Shown here: positions 47,721 through 64,000 of the stretch, piece by piece | How the letters are laid out: every line of letters starts with the position of its first letter | Numbering within the stretch: position 1 is the first letter of the stretch | Assembly (NCBI GenBank): GCA_964035015.1 | Contig: OZ035997.1 | Span: 14,110,536 to 14,174,535, forward strand | Source: Corallium rubrum | Taxonomy: Eukaryota; Cnidaria; Anthozoa; Scleralcyonacea; Coralliidae | Reading direction: 5' to 3' | DNA: 64,000 bases | Position numbers and translations under genes: made by a program | Notes under the pieces: generated by a model | What the model saw: only the letters and a program-made list of their open reading frames with translations | Database searches by the model: none | Told to the model about the DNA's origin: nothing

Positions 47721-48977
47721 TTTATAATCATCATTATGAAAGCTGTGTAGGTTGTCGGCTCGCTAAAAGGGTCACGCAAAAACACCATCCATTTCATTTT
47801 ATTGAATGTATAAATAATGTATGGTAAAGAAATTATCATTATGATTGAAAATTAAGAAAAATTAATAAAGTTTCTTAAACATGACTTTAAATAAATTGAA
47901 TAAAACTTCTGATACCCTCAAAGTCACTAAGTAAGATAACTATACGTAGTAACGACGTTTTATTGTAGTAAAAAGTTGTAAATCAAATAATATATTTATT
48001 ATAGAAGTACTAAGATTCCGTGCAATGAATAAGACAAATAGAACTCGTACATTTTAAGTTTGAAGCAGTTTCATTTTTTAGCAAAATCAGTTTCGACAAG
48101 TGCAAACTATCGTGTACTTTTCTGATTGGTGGCCTGACGATATTTTCACTATACTCCACTGCATGGCAAAAAATATTGATCAGTGTTCCAATTGGCTAAC
48201 GGTTAAAGTCAACTTTTCAACAGTAGGTCTTAACGTTTTGCTAGTTTGTGAAAGAACTATACCAGCAGAGAAGATTATATAGTATAATACAGAAGAACTT
48301 CACTGTGAATAATTCCAGCAAAACTAAAGTTCAGAAAGACATTTATACGGTCATTGTAAACAATACAGACTTTTTGACAACGAGTAAGTGTCGATAAAAA
48401 TGTAAGTTTCACACCAATCTTAGTACTTATATGATACACAAACAACGATTATAAAAATAATGCTCTGTGCGATGTTAGTTGAAGCGAAGTATGCATGCGA
48501 CAGCCATAATTCAAGTTTTCTTCATAGTTTAAACATATAATTAGTGTCCTTGATTAGCATAGACGACCTTTGTGTCGGCGGGAAGATTATACAAGAAAAT
48601 AAAGTTGATGTATGAATGTTTTCTCGTAAATGCAAAAATAATTTATGTCGCTGTTGACATCTACTGGATTGGTTTAAGTAGCTCCTCCTATTTTTTTTCT
48701 ATTTCATTCTGCATCTCCACACTGGCTTTTTCATTTAAGTGCAACTGATGCCTATTTGCTGTCCAGCTGAGCTAGGTTCCCCACAATTTTCTTCCCATTA
48801 TAATCAGGTTCAAAAGCAAGAAACTATATACTAGTTTGCCAAGACGGTTTTTTTCAAGTCGCGTGTGACATGCTTTCAACTTCGTTGTTGCATGCATGTA
48901 AAAAGCCTGGGCGATATGCCTTTAATTGTTGCGGCATCCCTTTTTGTTTTTGCGAAATGTGACGAAGCCACGTCCGA

Positions 48978-48988
48978 TATATATATGT

Positions 48989-49056
<68 letters not shown>
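48978..49056. repeat. (AT)n microsatellite
   Basis: About 38 TA units with two interruptions. Confidence 0.95.
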
Positions 49057-49058
<2 letters not shown>

Positions 49059-49152
49059 TGAACATGAACAATTGTCACCTATGTACATATACATGCAGGA
49101 TATTCAAGAGTGTAAAAAAGTATAGTGCTGCGTATATAGACAGTGTTGAATG

Positions 49153-49348
49153 CATAGAGATCTTATAAATACTAGAGGGGGCATCCTATCTTAATTTCAG
49201 GCAAACATTAGGCGCGTTGGTTGGCAAAGGACTAGGTCTAGTACATTTGGCAACCAATTGACTGAAATATCATAGGTAATGGCGGCTGCCATTGTGGTTA
49301 CCAAATGTTCCCGCCAATGCCCCCTCTAGTATTTATATGATCTCAATG
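49153..49348. repeat. hAT-type MITE with perfect 8-bp TSD
   Basis: Ends CATAGAGATCTTATAAATAC and CTAGTATTTATATGATCTCA. Exact direct repeats GTTGAATG lie at 49145-49152 and 49349-49356. Same family as 54446-55569. Confidence 0.88.
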
Positions 49349-49365
49349 GTTGAATGAAGTAAAGT

Positions 49366-49530
49366 GAAAAGATTGTAAACTGCTGAGATTTTTAGTAAAG
49401 AAATACTGACGTTTCGAGCGAAGCGCCGAAGCCCTTCGTCAGAGTAAAATATGGGCTCTGATGAGGAGCTCTGCTCAAAACGTCAGTATATATTTCGTTA
49501 CTAAAAATCTCCGCGGTTTACAACCTTTTC
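49366..49530. mobile_element. Fold-back element with PLE-like motifs
   Basis: Arms GTGAAAAGATTGTAAAC ... GTTTACAACCTTTTCAC. Minus 49406-49442 and plus 49458-49486 carry CTGACGA/CTGATGA ... GCTC(G/A)AAACGTCAG motifs. Confidence 0.65.
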
Positions 49531-49847
49531 ACGTTAATTCATGTACTGTATTATATGATTGCATGCATGGGAGAAGCTAAAACGCGCTGCTAGGCAGAAA
49601 TTGCAATGTCTCTAAAAGAAAACCAGGCATTAAATTTTTAAAATAAAGAAAGAAAGAAAGAAGGTGCCTAGATAATTTCTGGGGAGAACACTGATAAGTT
49701 TTGAATGTAAATGTTCTTCGAGCTAGACTCAGAAAAATTTCCCATCTCTGAGAAAAATAGCTAAAAACATTTACACCCAATTCTCAAATTCGAGCTAGCA
49801 TATGTATCTCTTCTCCTATAGTCCTTACTTGTGCGGTCTTTCTGTAC

Positions 49848-60041
<10,194 letters not shown>

Positions 60042-60559
60042 GCACGGTGGAGTAACAGAAGCGCTGGAACAAAAAAAAATAGTAGATTAAATTAATGTAC
60101 GTTGTATATAACATATATTTCAATCTAAAAAGATATACTATCATTTTTAAAATTTATTTTAACGTCACTGTATTTACTATTTCAGGTTAACTAGACAAAA
60201 AAACACACATGGAAATGAGCTAGTTACATTAGTTTACTTAAAGACAGCTGAATTATTCCATTTACATCATGAAAATTATTGAAAAGGATATTCAGTGAAA
60301 ATTAAAGCAAGATATTAATTGCGCACGCGCTTAGATATATTTACTCATTTGTTCATGAAGAATTTAGGACTAATATAATTCAGTGTTAAATCTTGATATT
60401 CCGTGTATTTTGTTATTATAATGAGTATAGACCGTGAATAGAAATTTAGTTATACCGTATAACAGGCGTTATATGATGATATACATGTAAGCCTGACTCA
60501 CAGTTATATAAAGCACGCATAGACACGACGTACACAAGCGCAGTTATATAGTACTTCAT
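60042..60559. other. FAM234-like promoter side and spacer to the LINE
   Basis: About 500 AT-rich bases upstream of the FAM234-like start, holding its presumed promoter and leader. No CpG-like block or other gene seen; (AT)n near 60560 borders the LINE tail. Confidence 0.5.
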
Positions 60560-60768
60560 ATATATATATATATTTTATTTATTTATTTTTTTTTTTTTCT
60601 TTCAACTTTTATTTGGACCAAGAGAGAGAGAGAAAAAAAGGTATAAAATTACAAGTCCAAATTCGGCGAGCACGAACGAGAAAACTCCCATGCGAGGTGC
60701 TCACCGTAAAATTAAAATAAAATAAAAAGTAATGATATATACATAGATCTATCGAAGATTAAGTTGGA

Positions 60769-63700
60769 CTAGACATGACAGGAACAATTCCTGCATATGG
60801 AATAGGAACAAGGTGAATCTGGGTCAAAGGTAGTGTTCGTGAGTTCAGTATAAGTTAGGCGTAGATAGGACTTAAACCTAGTTAAAGAAGAAAATATATC
60901 AGATGGTGCATGCTTAAGTAAATAGTTCCAGGGTTTAACTATTCTATTAAAGTAAGATCCTTGAAAGGTACTAGTTTTACAATGTGGGGTTTTAAGAAGT
61001 GAGGACGAACCAGATCGGGTGTTACAATTATGCACAGGATTAAAATAGTCGACGTTTAGATCTATAAGTTTATATTTACATTTGTAGTAAAAGATCAAGT
61101 CACGGATTTCACGGTCGTAGGCTAGTGGCAAAAGGTTTAAGACTTTTAGACGTTCAGAGTACGTCAGTTCTCCTCGTTTCTTCTTCAGAATCCATAACGT
61201 AGCTCTCCTTTGAACACCTTCCACCCTCTTCATCCAGGTATTACTTTGAGCTGACCAGATCTCGGAACCATATGAAAGTTGGCTTTTGACAAATGAGAGG
61301 TATAATGTCCTCCTAACACGAGTATCCGGCAGATAGAAGCAGGTTCGTTTCAAGAGGCCAAGCATCTTGTTACTCTTTGCAATGATGTTCATTATATGGG
61401 CGGCCCATTTCAAGTCACTGGAGATTGTAATGCCCAGATCTAACTCGACATCAGTACAGGAAAGTTCTAGGTCGTACAATGTGTAATTATAAATTACTGG
61501 ACTTGGTCTCCTTGTAATCCTTAGAATCTTACATTTGTCAGTGTTAAATTTCATTTTGCTTTCGGAGCTCCATAGTTCTAAAGAGTGTAGATTATCTTGT
61601 AGAGTTTGACAGTCGTTCAAGGTTTTTACGTGTCTGTGTAACTTTGTGTCGTCGGCGTACAGAGCAATGTCAGTGTCAATCGATAGGCCGTCTGAAATAT
61701 TGTTGACAAAAATAACAAAAAGTAGAGGGCCCAGGATGCTCCCCTGTGGTACACCAGAGGTAACGGGTGACCATTCAGACTCGGCGCCTTCGAAGACTAC
61801 TCGTTGTTGTCTATTTTCTAGGTAATCTTTAAACCATAATAACAGGGACCCACTTATTCCATGTAGTTCAAGTTTCTTTAGAAGTACCGAGTGGTCAACC
61901 GTATCGAAAGCCTTCGAAAAGTCAAGATAAAGTGTGTCAACTTGAGTGTTTGCGTCCAGGTGTTTGCCGATGTTATGAAGGACGCTTAGTAGTTGCGTAA
62001 CACAAGAACGATTCTTAAGAAAGCCGTGTTGGATTGGGTTAATTACTGGTCGCAAGAATGGGTAAATTTGGTTGAATATACATCGTTCTAAAACTTTAGA
62101 GATAATCGGTAGTAGTGAGATAGGTCGGTAATTGCGTGCAAGTTCCAGATCACCCTTTTTGTGAATCGGCGTGACGTTGGCTGTTTTCCATTCACGTGGA
62201 ACGGTACTGGATGTTAGGGACTTATTCAATAGGATACAAAGACTTGGTGATATTTCGTCGGCACACTCCTTAAGTAGAAGAGAAGGTATACCATCAGGAC
62301 CAGGAGCCTTCTTTGTCTCCAGGCTTTTTAAACACAGGAGTACTTCGTCAACTGAAATGCTGATTACTGGCATTTGCGTGTTTGTTTTTGGCGTGGAATT
62401 ATTTGAAGTGAAATTGTTTGCTTGAAATTTTGGAAGAAAAGTTGACGAGAAATAACTATTAAAGATGTCGGCTTTTTCCTTAGATGACTTAGCGGTGAAA
62501 CCATTATGGAGCACAGTAGAGGGTAAGACCTTCTTGTGCACAGCATTGCTATATGACCAAAATATTTTTGGATTATTGGCAAAGGAATCCTGAATTTTTC
62601 TCAGATAATCACGATGTTTACACTTAATTAAGTCCTTTATCTTTATGGTCAGGTCACGAAGTACCTTTTTTCTGTGCGGTGTTCTGTTCTTTCGAAAGGA
62701 ACGGAGTGCAGTATACTTTTTTCTAATAAGATGTTTCACTTCACTGTCAATCCAGGGTGGGGATGTTTTTTCACGCACGAATTTCGTTGGAACAAATTCA
62801 TCAACCGCTGTTAGAAAAAGGTCCTTCCACTCTTGCCAGCATATATTGATGTTGCTATTACTTAATGCAGCAAGGTCGAGCGGCGTACGGGATAGACATT
62901 CACGAAGTCCTTGGAGGTCTGCGTTCTTAAAGTCATAAACTGCGCGCGAGATCTCTTTTAGCTTTCGAAATCGAAGTATGATGTCAAACTCGATAAGATA
63001 GTGATCGGTAGGGAAAACTCCAGAAGGGTGAGTAGTCTCCGTGTTTGAGATTAAATGAGGAGCGTTTCCAAGAACACAGTCCAGTTTACTTCCGTGTATG
63101 TGAGTCGGGCCGTTGATCGTATGGAACAGAAAAGTGTCGGAGATTAAATCACAAAATAGCTCTTCCTTGCGGCCGCCGTTGGCAGAAGGGGTCGGGAATT
63201 CTCTGGACCAGTTGATATTTGGTAAGTTGAAATCTCCGACGAGAACTAGTTTGCAAGAGTCGTTCAATATGTTCAAAGAGTTCTGTAACTCAAGAAGTGA
63301 TGTGATGTCATTATTTGGTGGGCGGTAGAAAACACTCAACATAAATTTCGTTCTGTTTGAAGCGTAAAGTTCAATCATCAAATGTTCAGCAGTTGGGCCT
63401 TCCAAGTTTCTTCTCCTTATCGACTGAAGATTAGATTTGATAGCGATAAGAACACCACCACCACGTTTATGAGTTTGGCGATCCCTTCGATGGAGGACAT
63501 ACCCAGGTAAAATTTCGTTGTCAAGGACGCATTCGTTAAGCCATGTTTCGCAGACACATACAATATCATAATCCGCTGAGTAAACGAGGCTCTGAAAGAT
63601 GGCCAACTTACTTGTTTTGGTCCTGGCAGCATCATTACCATCAACAATGGCTTTAAGACTTCTGCTGTTTAGATATAATGTTTTCAAGTTGTTAACACTT

Positions 63701-63771
63701 AATTCGTAGTTATTGCTTCCTGGGCCGGGGACCAAGTTGCCACATGGTTGGTATACAAGCTGACTTTTGTC
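60769..63771 (-). CDS. LINE ORF2: AP endonuclease plus reverse transcriptase
   Basis: The frame is open from 63771 to the stop at 60769; about 988 codons follow position 63735. Endonuclease motifs in order: TLYLNSRSLK, CVCETWLN (catalytic Glu), HKRGGGVLIAI, LVGDFNLPNI (Asp/Asn), TDHYLIEF (His). RT motifs: KKAPGPDGIPSLLLKE, NYRPISLLPIISKVLER, QHGFLKNRSC, LYLDFSKAFDTVDH, GVPQGSILGPLLF and LYADDTKLHR with the catalytic YADD. The end carries a CRNCSC cysteine cluster. Known role: target-primed reverse transcription. No ATG occurs before the endonuclease core; the first Met lies inside it (HLMIEL), so initiation must use an upstream frame, a non-ATG codon or frameshifting. No stops, so possibly active. 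Confidence 0.9.
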   Translation of the reverse strand, partial: DKSQLVYQPCGNLVPGPGSNNYELSVNNLKTLYLNSRSLKAIVDGNDAARTKTSKLAIFQSLVYSADYDIVCVCETWLNECVLDNEILPGYVLHRRDRQTHKRGGGVLIAIKSNLQSIRRRNLEGPTAEHLMIELYASNRTKFMLSVFYRPPNNDITSLLELQNSLNILNDSCKLVLVGDFNLPNINWSREFPTPSANGGRKEELFCDLISDTFLFHTINGPTHIHGSKLDCVLGNAPHLISNTETTHPSGVFPTDHYLIEFDIILRFRKLKEISRAVYDFKNADLQGLRECLSRTPLDLAALSNSNINICWQEWKDLFLTAVDEFVPTKFVREKTSPPWIDSEVKHLIRKKYTALRSFRKNRTPHRKKVLRDLTIKIKDLIKCKHRDYLRKIQDSFANNPKIFWSYSNAVHKKVLPSTVLHNGFTAKSSKEKADIFNSYFSSTFLPKFQANNFTSNNSTPKTNTQMPVISISVDEVLLCLKSLETKKAPGPDGIPSLLLKECADEISPSLCILLNKSLTSSTVPREWKTANVTPIHKKGDLELARNYRPISLLPIISKVLERCIFNQIYPFLRPVINPIQHGFLKNRSCVTQLLSVLHNIGKHLDANTQVDTLYLDFSKAFDTVDHSVLLKKLELHGISGSLLLWFKDYLENRQQRVVFEGAESEWSPVTSGVPQGSILGPLLFVIFVNNISDGLSIDTDIALYADDTKLHRHVKTLNDCQTLQDNLHSLELWSSESKMKFNTDKCKILRITRRPSPVIYNYTLYDLELSCTDVELDLGITISSDLKWAAHIMNIIAKSNKMLGLLKRTCFYLPDTRVRRTLYLSFVKSQLSYGSEIWSAQSNTWMKRVEGVQRRATLWILKKKRGELTYSERLKVLNLLPLAYDREIRDLIFYYKCKYKLIDLNVDYFNPVHNCNTRSGSSSLLKTPHCKTSTFQGSYFNRIVKPWNYLLKHAPSDIFSSLTRFKSYLRLTYTELTNTTFDPDSPCSYSICRNCSCHV

Positions 63772-63938
63772 TTATAATATCCACGTTCTGCGAAGGGGGG
63801 AGTGCACGATAAGTTAATTTTATCAGGAATATGTATCAGTCGGGCGTTTAGGTACGCACTTCGAGACGAGTGACAACCGCAAACAGCGTGTAACACGAGA
63901 GCAGCGATTATAAGCGAACGGACCGACAATACAACCAT
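63699..63938 (-). CDS. Small ORF upstream of and overlapping LINE ORF2
   Basis: 79 codons from ATG at 63938. The N-terminus is hydrophobic (VRSLIIAALVLHAVCG) and resembles a signal peptide; the rest is unrecognised. It overlaps ORF2 by about 73 nt, with ORF2 in the -1 frame. It could be a 5' ORF of the LINE, a leader that feeds ORF2, or chance. Confidence 0.4.
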   Translation of the reverse strand: MVVLSVRSLIIAALVLHAVCGCHSSRSAYLNARLIHIPDKINLSCTPPFAERGYYKTKVSLYTNHVATWSPAQEAITTN

Positions 63939-64000
63939 GGCTTCGGCGACAGGTCAGATAATCAGATTATGTGTCTCGGCGGAAATTTAAGACTGAAATA

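Larger units (their letters stand above)
60560..64000 (-). mobile_element. Long LINE (CR1/L2/Jockey-like), 3' complete, 5' end at or beyond the window
   Basis: Contains an intact ORF2 and a 3' UTR with a stem-like GGTGAGCACCTCGC..GTGCTCGCC, a poly(A) signal AATAAA at 60608-60613 and an A-rich tail to about 60560. Whether its 5' end lies inside the window is unclear. Confidence 0.8.

Noticed and set aside
62171..63328. Plus-strand frames across the LINE
   Set aside because: Antisense shadows of ORF2.

Overview
This is animal nuclear DNA. It is AT-rich, the genes are split into short GT-AG exons, the introns are long, and most of the sequence is mobile DNA and simple repeats. The mix of Penelope-like, LINE, tRNA-SINE and many small inverted-repeat elements, together with the level of similarity of the genes to vertebrate orthologs, suggests a marine invertebrate, most likely a cnidarian. 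That placement is inference; nothing here fixes the species.

Five host genes were rebuilt exon by exon from splice sites and reading phase. At the left edge, PRORP (mitochondrial RNase P nuclease subunit, minus strand, cut by the window) and EXOSC9/RRP45 (exosome core subunit, plus strand, 1305-22320, about 14 exons) lie head to head about 260 bp apart and probably share a promoter. A two-box HMGB-type chromatin protein (minus, exons 33482-33816 and 24449-24701) converges on EXOSC9. SAP30/SAP30L (Sin3-HDAC subunit, plus, 38615-43857, 4 exons) follows. A FAM234/ITFG3-like type II membrane protein with FG-GAP-like repeats (minus, 60041-49848, 7 exons) occupies the right part.

Mobile DNA fills most of the rest. 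The HMGB intron holds a very young 5.3-kb DNA transposon (27179-32493) with nearly identical 293-bp terminal inverted repeats and an intact three-exon 964-residue protein ending in a RING-like zinc finger. The EXOSC9 intron holds a Penelope-like element end (17816-18708): a near-perfect 430-bp palindrome of the GIY-YIG C-terminus flanked by a 15-bp target-site duplication, with hammerhead-ribozyme-like termini. The right edge carries an open 988-codon LINE ORF2. Many MITE families are present, several with target-site duplications that suggest a superfamily (8 bp hAT, TA mariner, TTA/TAA Harbinger, TTAA piggyBac-like).

Four of the host genes act in RNA processing or chromatin (PRORP, EXOSC9, HMGB, SAP30). 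Apart from the divergent PRORP/EXOSC9 pair, nothing in the layout shows they are co-regulated. No bacterial genes, operons, CRISPR arrays or viral genes were seen.
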